64,000 nt of DNA from Muscardinus avellanarius (GCA_963383645.1 OY726565.1:40451944-40515943), one strand, 5' to 3'; numbered from the stretch's first letter, positions 42,282-53,929 are shown. Notes: generated by a model not told the origin, from the letters alone. Numbers and translations are program-made.

Positions 42282-42353
<72 letters not shown>
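42091..42353 (+). mobile_element. SINE running into (CA)n
   Basis: Forward dimer with a shortened ID half (42,091-42,268), then 'catacacatgcatgcataca' and (CA)n to 42,353. Confidence 0.88.
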
Positions 42354-42355
<2 letters not shown>

Positions 42356-42435
42356 TCTCCCTGTCAATAAGGATAAACTGAATCAGGCATAGTGGTATAT
42401 GCCTATAATCCCAGTACTTGGTAGGCTGAAACAGG

Positions 42436-43985
42436 AGGATTGAAGTTTTATTTTTTATTTTTTTTATTTTTTATTTTTTTTATTGGTGCATTGTAATCAT
42501 ATATCACATTGGAATACAAGACTTGAGAGGATATACAAGCACACATCATCCAATTAGCCCTCATCCAGCCCCCATCCCATTCCTTCCCCCTCCCTCCATC
42601 CCATGCTTCTTTGGTGATTAACTTTGATACATTTGTTTATGTGCCTCCTGTGTTTTAAAGAGGCTCCGTCCTCCACTATTCCATACCCTCTGATTGGTCA
42701 CATTAGTTGCTTCACTATAGGGCCCTTTCTATAGCTCGACCTCTTCCTGTTGCCCCTTTCCTTCTAGTTATTGCTGATTAGGGGAAGCGTCTGATTTATA
42801 TTTTCTGCGATATTTCTCTGTGCATGCCGCGTTGCAAGTACCGATCCTACTCTTGACGGCCCCAGTAGTGGCCTGGCTACCCGGTGAACTGATCCAGAAC
42901 TCGCTGGCTCAAGCAGCGGCCTTGCCTCATGGGAGGCCCCGATTCTGGTCTCGCTGGCCCCGACACCAGCCTAAACCCTCAGCTGGCTCCGATCCCGGCC
43001 TCGGAGGCCCCAGTAGTGGCCTTGTCTCACGGCAGGCTCCGATGCCGGCCATTGGCCCTGGCACCGGCCTAACCCCTCAGCAGGCTCTGATCCTGGCCTT
43101 GGAGGCCTCAGTAGCAGGCTTGCCTCACGGAAGGCTCCGATGCCGGCCGCTGGCCCCAGCACCGGCCTAAGCCTCGGCAGGCTCTTATCCTGGCCTCGGA
43201 GGACCCAGCACCGACTTTGCCTCACGGCAAGCTCTGATGCCGGCCTCACTGGCCCCAGCACCGGCCTAACCCTTAGGCAGGCTCCCATCCCGGCCTCGGA
43301 GGCCCCAGAACCGGCCTTGCCTCATGGCAAACTCCTATGCCGGCCTCGCTTGCCCCAGCACTGGCCTAACCCCTTGACAGGCTCCGATCCTGGCCTCGGA
43401 GCCCTCAGTAGCGGCCTTGCCTCACGGAAGGCTCTGATGCCTGCCGCTGACCCCGGTACCGGCCTAACTTCTCGGCAGGCTCCAATCCCGAACTCAAAGG
43501 CCCCAGCACCAGCCTTGCCTCATGGCAAACTCCTATGCTGGCCTCGCTTGCCCCAGCACCGGCCTAACTCCTCGGCAGGCTCCAATCCCGGCCTCGGAGG
43601 CCCCAGCACCGGCCTTGCTTCGGCACAGGCTCCGATGCTGGCCGTTGGCCCCGGCATTGGCCTAACCCCTCGACAGGCTCCAATCCTGGCCTCGGAGGCC
43701 CCAGCACTGGCCTAACCCCTCGGCAGGCTCCGATTCTGGCCTCGGAGGCCCCAGTAGCGGCCTTGCCTCCTGTCAGGCTCCGATGCCGGCCATTGGCCCC
43801 GGCATCGGCCTAACCCCTTGGCAGGCTCCGATGCCGGCCGTTGGCCCCGGCATTGGCCTAACCCCTTGGCAGGCTCCGATCCCAGCCTCGGAGGCCCCAA
43901 CACTGGCCTTGCCTCGGCGCAGGCTCCGATGCTGGCCACTGGCCCCGACATCGGCCTAACCCCTTGGCAGAGGATTGAAGTTTTA
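42436..43985 (-). mobile_element. Composite VNTR retroposon, copy C (minus strand)
   Basis: Body 42,451-43,970 flanked by perfect 15-bp 'aggattgaagtttta' (42,436-42,450; 43,971-43,985). The poly(T) side (42,451-42,482) is the element's 3' end. Then come the L1 3'UTR-like tail (to about 42,650), the family 3' segment (to 42,835) and the VNTR (42,840-43,970). It is 5'-truncated inside the VNTR, as expected of incomplete reverse transcription. This is the cleanest proof that the family inserts by an L1-type mechanism. Confidence 0.93.
42840..43970 (-). repeat. VNTR with alternating 50-bp units (copy C)
   Basis: About 22 units, same two types as copy B in reverse complement ('cggcctcggaggccccagca' and 'ccggcctaacccctcggcag'). 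Confidence 0.93.
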
Positions 43986-44013
43986 AAACCAGGCTTGGCA
44001 CTTTTTTTTTTTT

Positions 44014-44060
44014 TTTTTTTTGGTACTGGGGATTGAACCCGAAGGCATTCTACACCCCCA

Positions 44061-44118
<58 letters not shown>
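44014..44118. repeat. Inverted ID end and (TA)n microsatellite
   Basis: T18 plus a minus-strand ID half (44,022-44,064), then about 52 bp of pure (TA)n (44,067-44,118). Confidence 0.92.
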
Positions 44119-44122
<4 letters not shown>

Positions 44123-44960
44123 TGCTTTTGTGGGTCCAGGGATGGAACCCAGGGGAATTCAACTTCCGAGCTACACCCTCAGCCCTATTTTATTTATTTA
44201 TTTATTTTGGTGGTATTGGGGATGGAACCCAGGGGCCTTCTACCTCTGGGATACACTCCCAGACCTATTTTATATTTTATATGGAAACAGGGTCTCTTAA
44301 ACCAGCTGAGGCTGGCTTCGAACCTGCGCGGTCCTCCTGTCTCAGCTTCCCAAGTGCAAGGATTACAAGTGTGTGCCACCATGCCTGGCTCAATCTGCCC
44401 TATTTTTTATTCTTTAATTTGAAACAGGGTCTCACTAAGTTGCAGAGACCCTCACTAAGTAGCTGAGGCTATGAACCACAATCCCCTGGTTTCTGCCTCC
44501 TGAATGCTGGGATTACAAGCGTGCACCATCACACCCGGCTTTATTCTTTTTTCTTTTTCTTTTTTTTTTTGCGGGTCTGGGGGTGGAACCCAGGGTAATT
44601 CAACCCCTGAGCTACACCTCCCACCCTATTTTTTATTCTTTATTTTGAAACCGGGTCTCACTGAGTTGTAGAGGGCCTCACTAAGTATCTGAGGCTGTCT
44701 GCGAACCGTGATCCTCCAGGTCTCAGCTTCCCGAATGCTGGGATTACAAGTGTGCGCCACCACACCCGGCTATTCTTTTTTCTTTTTTTAATAAAAAATG
44801 TTTTTGAATTTTAATGAAGGCTTTATTCTTTATTTTGAAACAGGGTCTCAATAAGTTGTGGAGGGCCTCATTAAGTAGCTGAGGCTGGCCACGAACTCTA
44901 ATCCTCCTGTCTCAGCCTCCCACAAACTGGGATTACAAGAAGTGCCGCCATGCCCAGTCA
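44119..44960 (-). mobile_element. Group of four inverted SINEs, one nested
   Basis: A-type host (ID half 44,127-44,192; left half 44,398-44,540) contains a B-type copy (44,196-44,390). An A-type dimer (44,560-44,772) and a left half (44,820-44,960) follow. Confidence 0.88.
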
Positions 44961-45110
44961 GCCTCAGCAATTTAACGCAACTCTCAGCAACCTATTGAGA
45001 CCCTGTTACAAAACAAAAATAAAAAATAAATAAAGGGCTGAGGATATTACTCAGAGGTCAGTTGCCTCTGGATTCCATCCCCAGTATCACATACACACCC
45101 AACAAAAACA
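44961..45110 (+). mobile_element. 3' part of a forward SINE
   Basis: Starts inside the left half ('cagcctcagcaatttaac') and ends 'ccatccccagtatcacatac'. It is in opposite orientation to its neighbour. Confidence 0.82.
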
Positions 45111-45779
45111 AAGCAAAATAATAAGGATGAAAACAGAAATTCAAGAGGTAGGCCCCAAGAATACAGAAAATAATACCCTGGCTCATAACCACCCTAACCA
45201 CTCCCATACCATTTAACTCCTACTGTGTCCCAGCTGTGGCAGACAATGCTTGAAGGGAAGTCAAAAGCTTCTACCAGGAAGCTTTACCTAGTCTAATTGT
45301 TTATAAGAATTGAGAAGGACTTGTTTTCCCTTCTCAGAAAATCAGTGATGGTATTGCTGGAAACAGAACTGTCAAAATGAGTCCTTCTTTAAGGATAAAA
45401 ACTGACACACAGCAGCAGGCAAAGGCTAGGAAAGTCCCTTGTGGCTTGGGTGCTGGGTTATTTGATGAGGGGCAGGTATTACAGACCCAAATATCTCAGG
45501 CTGAGTGGTGCATTCCAAGGAAACTAACCACGGACTAACTCCCTGACACATTTTTTGAATAGCTCATGTATTGGAAAACCACAAACTATCTGTTTTTTTC
45601 TTCTATTCTCATGCCGCAATCAACATAGAAGACTTCTGTGACTGCAAAAGGTGTGGGGGTTTCTCCCCACCAGCAAGCAGGCAATTCTGCAGCAGATACC
45701 AGCTGGGTGTCTTTTAAACTCATTTACTGAGAGATAGTGTCAGATCCTGCAGGTCGGGGGCTCAGTCCCCAAGACTGCT
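45111..45779. other. LTR-like block, part 1
   Basis: Composition and position suggest one old LTR-type element continuing at 46,019-46,156 and 46,640-47,075, with SINEs inserted. I cannot name the family. Confidence 0.4.
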
Positions 45780-46018
45780 CCCCTTTTACTTTATTTATTT
45801 ATTTAGCGGTACTGGGGTGGAACCCAAAGGCATTCTACCTCCAAGTTACATCTCCAGCCCTATTTTTAATTCTTTATTTTGAAACAGGGTCTCACTGAGT
45901 TGCAGAGGGCCTCACTAAGTAGCTGAGGCTGTCCATGAACTGCAATCCTGTCTCAGCCTCCCGAATGCTGGGATTAACAAGCGTGCACTGCTACCAAGCC
46001 CGGCTTCCCCTTTACTTT
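45780..46018 (-). mobile_element. SINE (A-type), inverted, with TSD
   Basis: Dimer 45,794-46,005 with (ATTT)n tail. 'cccc(t)tttacttta' flanks on both sides (45,780-45,792; 46,006-46,018). Confidence 0.92.
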
Positions 46019-46153
46019 AGATACCAGTCACAAGCCTCTGATTATCTTATTGGACATCTGACCTACTTGTATAAATTTGGGTTCCATTAAATCTTCCACA
46101 GATGCAGTTAATTTACTTAAGTGGCTCACAGAACTCAAGGAGATGCACTTACC

Positions 46154-46156
<3 letters not shown>

Positions 46157-46206
<50 letters not shown>

Positions 46207-46640
46207 ACTGGGGACTGAACTCAGGGGTGTTCTATCTCTGAGCTACATGCCGAGCCTCATTTTATTTGTTAATTTGAAATTGGCTAATTAGGTCTTTCTA
46301 AGCCAGATGTGGTGGTATATGCCTGTAATTCCAGTACATGGAAGGCTGAGACAGGAGGATAGCAGGTATGAGACCAGTCTCATCAACTTAGTGAGACCCT
46401 GTTTCAAAATAAAAATTAAAGCTGGGTGTGGTGGCACACACTTATAATCTTGGTACTTGGGAGGCTGAGACAGGATAATCACAGGTTTGCTGCCAGTTTC
46501 AGCTATGTAGTGAGGCTCTTCACAACTTAATGAGACCCTGTTTCAAAATAAAGAATAAAAAATAGGGTTGGGAGTGTAGCTCAGAGGTAGAATGTCCTGG
46601 GTTCAATCACCAGTACCACAAAAAATAAACAAAATAAATA
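46157..46640. mobile_element. (GT)n, inverted ID half, then two forward SINEs
   Basis: (GT)n 46,157-46,202 with an inverted ID half to 46,275. Forward left half 46,296-46,420 and full dimer 46,424-46,640 with an (AAAT)n tail. Confidence 0.87.
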
Positions 46641-47545
46641 AATAAAAAAAATAGGGCTGAGGATACAGAGGAAGACAGTACATGGGTTGAGGTATGGGAA
46701 AGGGGTGCAGTACTTCCATGCCCTCTCTGGGTGGCTGCACCACCTTCCAGGAATCTCCATATATTCAGCTATCTGGAAGCCTTTTACTCCGCCCTTTTGA
46801 GTTTCTACAGAGGCTTCATGACACAGCCACAATTGATTAAGTCACTGGCCATTGGTGATCAACTTAATCTTAAAACCCTGTCCCACCCCCTAGCCTCTTG
46901 AAATGAGTCCTTTTGGTGATTATTCACCATCCTGAAGCTATGTAGGGGCTGCCAGCCCTCAGTCAACTCACTGGCATACAAAAGGTTACTATTACTTGAG
47001 GGAGTTTAAGAATTTTTAGGAGTTTTATGTTAGGAAATGGGGGCAAAGACCAAGTACATAAATTTCACAATGTCCAGCAGAGTAGCAACAGAGATGAGTC
47101 TTGATCTCTCTTGATCTAGGCTGCCAGGAACATTGGGAATGGTATGTCCAACTCTGGGGAACTTTCCTAAGACTAATACCTCTTCTAGAAAACCATTCAT
47201 AAAGCTATAACCACTCCTCAGGTAAAAGCCATATAGAGCCGACTGTATGACCTTGCCCCCAGGGGTGTGGAGGGCACAGTGGATGCCTTCACAGGACATG
47301 GGTCTCCCCAGTGGGAGACATCTCTATTGTAGTTCCCTGAAACGACCACAGGGAAAGAAAGGCAGAAGCGCCACTGAGATGTGTTGCTTTGGAATAAAAA
47401 CACAATGGTGACAATGATTTCTGATAAGTTAGGGCTGAAATCCAATAATGAGAATCAATTTCAACAATCCAAAAGGGAATTGAAGAATTTTACAATATTA
47501 CACACTGATATCAGATAATATTATTTGTATTATTACTACTTTGGG
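46640..47545. other. LTR-like block, part 2, and flank
   Basis: 46,670-47,075 ('gaaaggggtgcagtacttcc', 'gcttcatgacacagccac', 'ggccattggtgatcaactta') strongly resembles a common mammalian LTR that I know but cannot name with certainty. 47,075-47,450 may be its internal or flanking sequence. Confidence 0.5.
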
Positions 47546-47549
47546 ATTT

Positions 47550-47615
47550 TATTTTCTTCAGTACTTGGGATTGAACCCAGGGGCATTTACCTCTGAGCTA
47601 TATCTCCAGGTCTTT

Positions 47616-47675
<60 letters not shown>

Positions 47676-48150
47676 TCCTTCCTTCCTTCCTTCCTTCCTT
47701 CCTTCCTTCTTTCCTTCTTGTACTAGGGATGAAACCCAGGGGTGTTCTACTTCTGAGTTACACCCCCAGTCCTATTTTTTTTTTTTTGTGTGTGTGTGTG
47801 GTTCTAGGAAAGGAACCCAGGGGAATTTGACCTCTGAGGTACAACCCTTGCCCTACTTTTTATTCTTTATTTTGAAACAGGGTCTCACTAAGCTGCAGAG
47901 GGCCTCACTAAGTAGCTGAGGCTGTCTGTGAACCGCGATCCTCTGGTCTCAGTTTCCTAAATACTAGTATTACAAGCGTGCAACACCACACCTGGCCCCA
48001 GGTCTGTTCTTTATTCTTTATTTTGAAACAGGGTCTCACTGAGTTACAGAGGGCCTCACTAAGTAGCTGAGGCTGTCTGTGAACAGCGATCCTCCAGTCT
48101 CAGCCTCCCAAATGCTGGGATTACAAGTGTGCGGCACCACACCTGGCTAA
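47550..48150 (-). mobile_element. Inverted SINE nest with (CTTT)n/(CCTT)n
   Basis: ID half 47,555-47,612, pyrimidine microsatellite 47,614-47,718, second ID half 47,719-47,776, A-type dimer 47,785-47,996, left half 48,005-48,148. Confidence 0.87.
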
Positions 48151-48577
48151 AATCGTTGTCTTTAGAAGAACCTACAAATAAGGAAATAGCTCCAAAATCA
48201 GTGAGCCTGTTTGTATATTAAGAAAGCATGTACTATCTCTATGTATTCTTTTGGTCTCTTTAGTTAAGATTACTTGAAAAGTGGCCACTTTAAAATTTAG
48301 GGGCTCCTGACAACAGGACACATAGCATGCAGTGATACAGGCCCTCTCACTGGTGCCATTGGAGACTGTCAGAACTGCAAGTCCACTGACTCTTCCTCAT
48401 AGAAATGGTAGCTGTGACAGCAAGAGGCTGCTGTGTGGATGTACTGGCCCCTCAGGATTTAAACTCATGAACAGCCACAGGCAGCCTCAAATGGCAACTA
48501 TTAGCTAGCTATTGTGCCTTCATGAAAACAGAGCTCGTGTCCACGGTAGTGTCTATGTGAACTTAAAGCCTAAGTTT
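48151..48577. other. Unassigned unique sequence
   Basis: About 425 bp with no gene or repeat I recognise. Confidence 0.4.
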
Positions 48578-48790
48578 TGCCAGGCATGGGGAGGCATGCC
48601 TGTAATCTCAGTTCTTAAGAGGCTGCCACAAGTGGATTGCAAGTTTCAGGCCATCCTCAGCTACTCAGTGAGGCTCCTGGTAACTTAGTGAGACCCTGTT
48701 TCCAAGTAAACAAATAATATAGGGCTGGAGGTATAGCTCAGAGGTAGATGCGCCAGGGTTCAATCACTAGCATCACAACAAAACAGAACA
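48578..48790 (+). mobile_element. Forward SINE (A-like)
   Basis: 'ttgccaggcatggggagg' to 'caatcactagcatcac', moderately diverged. Confidence 0.87.
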
Positions 48791-48839
48791 ACCTTTAGCT
48801 TCCCATTCTCACATGAGTATTCACTAATTTTACTAATAA

Positions 48840-49430
48840 AACTGTCGTGGGAGGCAAGATCATTCCAGGAAGGGTCCCAAAGAGTTTCCAGTGGGGAAGA
48901 GAGGGGAACCCAACTTGGAGTCAGTGGAGTCTTTGGCTCATATGGCAGAAAAGAATTTCAGCATGAGACAGTCAGAGACATAGATTTTTCTTTAGGAAAG
49001 CAACAGATACACACTCAAAGGAAAATGTGGGCCATTTCAAAGGTGGGAGGGGCATTTGGGGGTTCATGACTCTTCTTTTGTAGGAGGCTTTTATGAGGGG
49101 TGAGTAGTAGGAGGTATAAAAGGATGACCTTAGTCCTGTAGTCCCATGATATAGATGTTTTGATCATCTTCCAAGTCCTGATTGAGTCTTTACTAGTAGG
49201 AATGGGTGGGAGAGCTAACAGTGCACAGGGTAAAGACTTGTAAATCCCTCAGCCATTTGGAACTAACAGGCCTGGTTTGAGGAGTAAGCTTGTTGGGGAA
49301 TTTTGCCACAAGCTTTCATTTTCCTTGTTCTGCCTTTATGTCTTCTTTCTACCTGTTTCTTTTACTTCTTCTACCCTACCTCCAAACAGTCTCAGAAAAA
49401 CTCCATCACTAAATAAAAATAATACATCAA
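48840..49430 (+). mobile_element. Probable old LTR
   Basis: Begins 'tgtcgtgggaggcaagatc', contains 'agaaaagaatttcagcatg' and 'ggtataaaagga' (TATA-like, 49,115), and ends near an AATAAA at 49,412. The layout fits an LTR. Family not identified. Confidence 0.45.
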
Positions 49431-49644
49431 GATGGAGCCTGATTGGGCCCCAATGGGTTAATCAACTTATCAACTCCCTGACCTGGCCAATATGGGATAC
49501 TTTGTTAACTTCCTTAACTGGAGCTCATCACATCTTCAGAACTTGAGGCTAATGGAGTCTAGTGGACCAATGCGACTGCCCCAAGGATGTCTGAATGGAA
49601 TCAGACAAGAATGCTCTGTGCAGTAGGCCAAGCACCATGCATTA

Positions 49645-50090
49645 ATGATGTCTATACAGGCTATTCCAATAGCAACTCCCTGCTACATGTTTGTATATTC
49701 ATGGGCCTTATGTATAAGCAAATTATGTGGCCTGATGACTAACAAATTAATAAATGAACCACAAAAGAAAGCCTCCCCTATATGGAAACAAAAACTGCTT
49801 GCAAACCAGAAAGAAGGCCTATTTGTCACTCATGTTGATACCCAGGACAAAGGACCATTCAAAAGGAAACATGAGCAAAACTCATAAGCTGACCTAGCAA
49901 GTGCTCAGAAGATGGCAGGACTGCCTGTTGTGTCTCTCATGGCACAGAACATTGGAGTTCACCTCAAATGCCATGCAATGTGAAAAACTGGATCCCAACA
50001 GCCAGGGCATTTGGAATTGAACTCTGCACTACGATAGAAGGAAAACATGGCCCTGCAATGCATGTTGAAAAATACTGAGTTTGGGGGCAG
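49645..50090 (+). pseudogene. Probable ERV RNase H/integrase fragment
   Basis: The 80-codon frame at 49,645-49,884 contains 'SWALCISKLCGLMTNKLI' and 'LFVTHVDTQDKGPF', which resembles the C-terminal part of an ERV RNase H leading to the integrase zinc finger. Frames break at 49,887 and later. It is separate from the minus-strand provirus at 4-20 kb. It may belong with the LTR-like block at 48,840. Confidence 0.45.
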
Positions 50091-50229
50091 GTAGGCTGTA
50101 CCTGTGAAATCCCAATCTTAGTATACCCCCCATTCTTTAATATTTTCCCATTGAAATTTACCCCCCAGGAGTGATTTGTTGTCCAAGTCCCAGTGGCATC
50201 ACCAGTAAGGCCTCTGATTCAAATCTTTT

Positions 50230-50450
50230 CTTTCTTTCTTTTTTTTTTTTGTGGTACTGTGGGGTTGAACCCAGGGGTGTTCTACCTCCAACCTACACCC
50301 CAGCCCTTCTTACTTTTTGTTTTGAAATGGTGCCTCGCTAGATTTTTGGGAGTCTCACTAAGTTGCCAAGGCTGGTCTTGAACCTGTTATCCTCCTGTCT
50401 CAGTCTCCCAAGTACTGTGATTACAGTGTGTACCACCACATCCAGCTTCT
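50230..50450 (-). mobile_element. SINE, inverted
   Basis: 'ttgtggtactgtggggttga' to 'taccaccacatccagct'; older copy. Confidence 0.88.
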
Positions 50451-50582
50451 TCAATTCAAACCTGAAGGTAATTTAATTACCAGCGGTTTCCTTCCAGCAG
50501 AAATCCATGGGGTCAAGGGAAAGGATGACAGAATATCAAGGCTCTAGGATTACGCTGATTGTGCCTTAGGAATTACAAAATT

Positions 50583-51115
50583 GTAGATGGGCATGGTGGC
50601 AAATGCTTGTAATACCAGTACTTGGGAGGTTGAGACAGGAGGATCACAGGTTCAAAGTTAGCCTTAGCAATTTAGTGATGCTGTCAGCAACTTAGTGAGA
50701 CCCTGTTTCCAAATTTATTTATTTTTATTTTTTATTTTTGGTGGTACTGGGGTTCCTGTAAGCCCTTCTTCCTCTGGGCTACACTCCCAGACCTATTTTA
50801 TATTTTTTTATTTGGAAACAGGGTCTCTTAAACCAGCGAGGCTGGCTTCGAACCTGCGCGATCCTCCTGTCTCCGCCTCCCAAATGAGGGGATTACAAGC
50901 ATGCACCACCATACCCGGCTTTATCCTTTATTTCTAAACAGGGTCTTACTAAGTTGCAGAGGGCCTCACTAAGTAGCTGAGGCTATCTGTGAACTATGAT
51001 CCTCATGTCTCAGCCTTCCAAACGCTGGAATTGGACAAGTGTACCACCACGCCCTACTTCTTTTGATACTGGGGATGGAACCCAGGGGCATTCTACCTCT
51101 GAATTATACCCCTGC
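50583..51115. mobile_element. Forward left half meeting inverted SINEs
   Basis: Forward left half 50,583-50,715. C-type inverted dimer 50,738-50,920, inverted left half 50,925-51,055 and inverted ID half 51,062-51,112. The junction at 50,715 is head to head. Confidence 0.85.
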
Positions 51116-51159
51116 CATATATATTTATACTATATTATATATTACATATATTATTTGCA

Positions 51160-51700
51160 GTTTTATAACTTTATTTGGCTTTCAATGGTTAGTTCTCATC
51201 CACATTGATTGCCTGCAGATTTTTGAACATGGTAACAGGAACATAGGTGACCAAAGTATAAATTTTGTTTGGTGAATCTTCATCCTTATTATGCTTTCTG
51301 GACAAATGGACAAAAATATGCTATGGAATCTTCCTTATTCCATTGTTTCAGATGAAAACCATTTTATTTTTTAGTTTGAAGCAGGATCTCACTAAGTTAT
51401 TGGGAGTCTCACTATATTGCAGAGGCTATTCTTGAACCTGCAATCCTCCTGTCTCAGCCTCCCAAGTACTGGGATTACAGGAGTGAATCTTTGTGCCCAG
51501 TTTATTTGTTGAGCCTGGTATCAATGCGCAAATCTGGAGTCCCATTCTCCTTCATGGCAAATTTCCAGATCTCTTTAAGTGCCCAAGGGGCATGCTTCTT
51601 GAAGCCCACTCTATGGATGTGCTTCTATCAATGGTGTCCTCTTGCATCGCCAACTGTTGATGGTAGAATGGCCCTTCTTGTCATCACCCGTCTTTGCAGG
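51160..51700 (-). pseudogene. RPL31: Processed pseudogene of RPL31, split by a SINE
   Basis: Minus-strand 51,690-51,506 matches the N-terminal half of ribosomal protein L31 ('VGFKK'-like segment at the 'gtgggcttcaagaagcat' bases, then 'FAMKE' and 'DTRLNK'). 51,340-51,195 matches the C-terminal half ('[13 protein letters not shown]', '[14 protein letters not shown]', 'NVDEN' then stop), followed by the 3'UTR with AATAAA at 51,175-51,170. No introns. Early frameshifts and stops make it non-coding. An inverted SINE left half (51,361-51,505) interrupts it in mid-gene. Confidence 0.9.
51361..51505 (-). mobile_element. SINE left half inside the RPL31 pseudogene
   Basis: 'ttttagtttgaagcaggatc' to 'ttacaggagtgaatctttgt'; B1-like half only. 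Confidence 0.85.
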
Positions 51701-51762
51701 ATCCATTCTGCCAGGCTCAAGTTGGAAAGGAAGGGCACAGGGATTGTGGGAGGAAAAAAACC

Positions 51763-51860
51763 TGCCCTATTTTATTTTCTATTTTGAAACAGGGTGTTGC
51801 TAAGTTGCTGAGGATGGCTTTGAACTTGGGATCCTCCTGTTTTAGCTTCCCAAGTAATCT
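51763..51860 (-). mobile_element. Inverted SINE fragment
   Basis: Linker and most of a left half ('gaaacagggtgttgctaag' to 'agcttcccaagt'). Confidence 0.82.
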
Positions 51861-51999
51861 CACTAGAATTACTGCTCAAACTGGATTAATCAGGTAGAGA
51901 GGAAATAGCGTGGGGTCTAGTCAGTCAAAGGACTTGGAGCCTGAGTAAGGTTTTTGTTAACAGAGAGAATGTTTGTTAGGATGCATAAATTCTATTCTG

Positions 52000-52441
52000 G
52001 TAATTCTAATTATTATTATTATTATTTTTGTGGTACTGGGGGTAGAACCCAAAGGCTTTCTACCTCCAGGCTATACTCCCAGACCTATTTTATATTTTAT
52101 TTGGAAACAGGGTCTCACTAAGTTTCCGAGAGTCTCACTAAGTAGCTGAGGCTGGCTTCAAACCTACGTGATCCTCCTGTCTCAGCTTCCCAAGCGCAGG
52201 GATTCCAAGCGTGTGCCACCACGCCCGGCATTTTTTTTTTTTTTTTTGGTGGTACTGGGGTTCCTGGAAGCCCTTCTTCCTCCGGGCTACACTCCCAGAC
52301 CTATTTTATATTTTTGAAACAGGGTCTCTTACGCCAGCACGGCTGGCTTCGAACCTGCGCGATCCTCCTGTCTCCGCCTCCCAAGCGCGGGGATTACAAG
52401 CGTGCGCCACCACGCCCGGCTTCACGCCTGGCAATTCTAAT
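52000..52441 (-). mobile_element. B-type and C-type inverted SINEs with (ATT)n
   Basis: (ATT)n 52,009-52,026, B-type dimer 52,027-52,229, C-type dimer 52,230-52,423. 'aattctaat' flanks the pair (52,001-52,009; 52,433-52,441). Confidence 0.9.
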
Positions 52442-52496
52442 GATTTTAAATGCATTATTTTCACAATTAGCTTACAAACACTTTAAATTTACTTAG

Positions 52497-53513
52497 CGGG
52501 GTGGGGCACGCCGGACCCTGGGGCCCGGGTCGCGGGACTCTGGGCCCTGGGCCGGACCAAACGTAGCACGCCAGACCCCTGGAGAAACCAGGCAGAGTAA
52601 GACCCTGGGTCCCGGGCAGGAGTTGGGCGGGGCACGCTGGACCCCGGAACAGCCTAGGCCTGGGTCGCAGGACTGTTGGCCCCAGGCGGAGTAGTGTGGA
52701 GCACGCTGGACCCGTGGGGAAACCGGGCTGGGTCCCAGTGCTACTGAGTGCCTGATCCCATTACCTCCTCAAACCACACATACTGTCTTCTCTTATTAAA
52801 AAAAAAAAAAAAAAGGAAAAGAAAAAGAAAAAAGAAAAAATTGGAGAGGGGTTAAGAAGGCCATGGCGGATGCCAGGATACTGGAGATGCAGACAAAAGT
52901 TATCCCAATGAACTGGAACTTATGGAAAAATTCCCCATGAAGGAGGAGTGCTGTTTCTCTATATTGTTAAGAATCTTGGACATCTCCTGTAAGGAGAGAG
53001 TTTAGCGGATCAAGGAGAAAGGAGGTATTGAAATTGGTCTCCACGATGGCGGTGGAGACTTGTATTCAGGAGAAGCAGAAATTGGATCCTACCAACCTTA
53101 TTTTGTTGGAGACAAATTTCGAATGCTACTGTCACACATGCTTAGGAACACTGGACAATATTCAGAGTGGAAAAAGAGCTTGGGAAAGATTTGAAATAGT
53201 GGAGGCAGTGGCAATGGCAGTGGCTAGTACTCAGGGGAGGCAGAGATCTGATGCATTATACCTGGAACCTTTGAAATAATAACCCCAGAGGCAGAATGCT
53301 ACCACCACGCACCCTCGAGAACGTGGGACAATTGGTTGGCGAAGAGGGTGCTCGGATTGGAGCCTGCCGAGAGGTGAGGCCGGCGACAAACACAGCAAAA
53401 CTAGGATTGGAGTCTACCGTGAGGCAAGGTCAGTGCTGGAGCCTCCGAGGCCAGGATCGGAGCCTTCCGAGGGGTTAGGCTGGTGCCGGGGCCAATGGCC
53501 GGCATCGGAGCTT
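52497..53513 (+). mobile_element. Composite VNTR retroposon, copy D (head part only)
   Basis: Starts inside the 120-bp GC-rich repeats ('gtggggcacgccggaccc'). It follows copy B closely: 'actgagtgcctgatccc' (52,743), A-rich spacer (52,797-52,838), 'ccatggcggatgcc' (52,861), GATGGCGG module (53,040), 'ccctcgagaacgtgggacaa' (53,309), then about 3 VNTR units. It stops inside a unit at 53,513 with no L1 tail or poly(A), and I find no target-site duplication. The open frame 53,028-53,279 parallels one in copy B (13,691-13,879) but is not conserved in length. Confidence 0.85.
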
Positions 53514-53665
53514 TTCTCAGCTGCTTCCCATCCACTATCTTTCTGTTAACCTGGTTATATTCCCTTGCCATGTTGCCATCTTGTTTCCTAATTATGGCTA
53601 GGATACTCCTTACTAGGATACTCCTTACTCAACTTCTGTAACTTCCATCCTGGACTGAGTTCATT
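53514..53665. other. Unique sequence with a short duplication
   Basis: Contains 'ctaggatactccttact' twice in tandem (about 53,600-53,632). Confidence 0.5.
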
Positions 53666-53912
53666 ATATCAAAGCCTTTTTATTTATTTATTTATTTATT
53701 TATTTTTTTTTTGGTGGTACTGGGGTTCCTGGAAGCCCTTCTACCTCCGGGCTACACTCCCAGACCTATTTTTGCATTTTTTATTTGGAAACAGGGTCTC
53801 CTAAGCCAGCGCGCGGGGCTAGCTTCGAACCTGCGCGATCCTCCTGTCTCTGCCTCCCAAGCGCGGGGATTACAAGCGTGCGCCACCACACCCGGCATCA
53901 AAGCCTTTTTAA
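53666..53912 (-). mobile_element. C-type SINE, inverted, with TSD
   Basis: Dimer 53,711-53,896 with (ATTT)n/T8 tail side. 'atcaaagccttttt' on both sides (53,668-53,681; 53,897-53,910). Confidence 0.93.
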
Positions 53913-53929
53913 AAAAAAAAAAAAAAGAA

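Larger units (their letters stand above)
42381..44005 (+). mobile_element. SINE left half split by composite C
   Basis: Left half at 42,381-42,450 resumes at 43,986 ('aaaccaggcttggca'). The break is exactly the composite insertion. Confidence 0.88.

Noticed and set aside
53028..53279. 83-codon frame in copy D as an element-encoded protein
   Set aside because: The homologous frame in copy B (13,691-13,879) differs in length and sequence downstream; not conserved.
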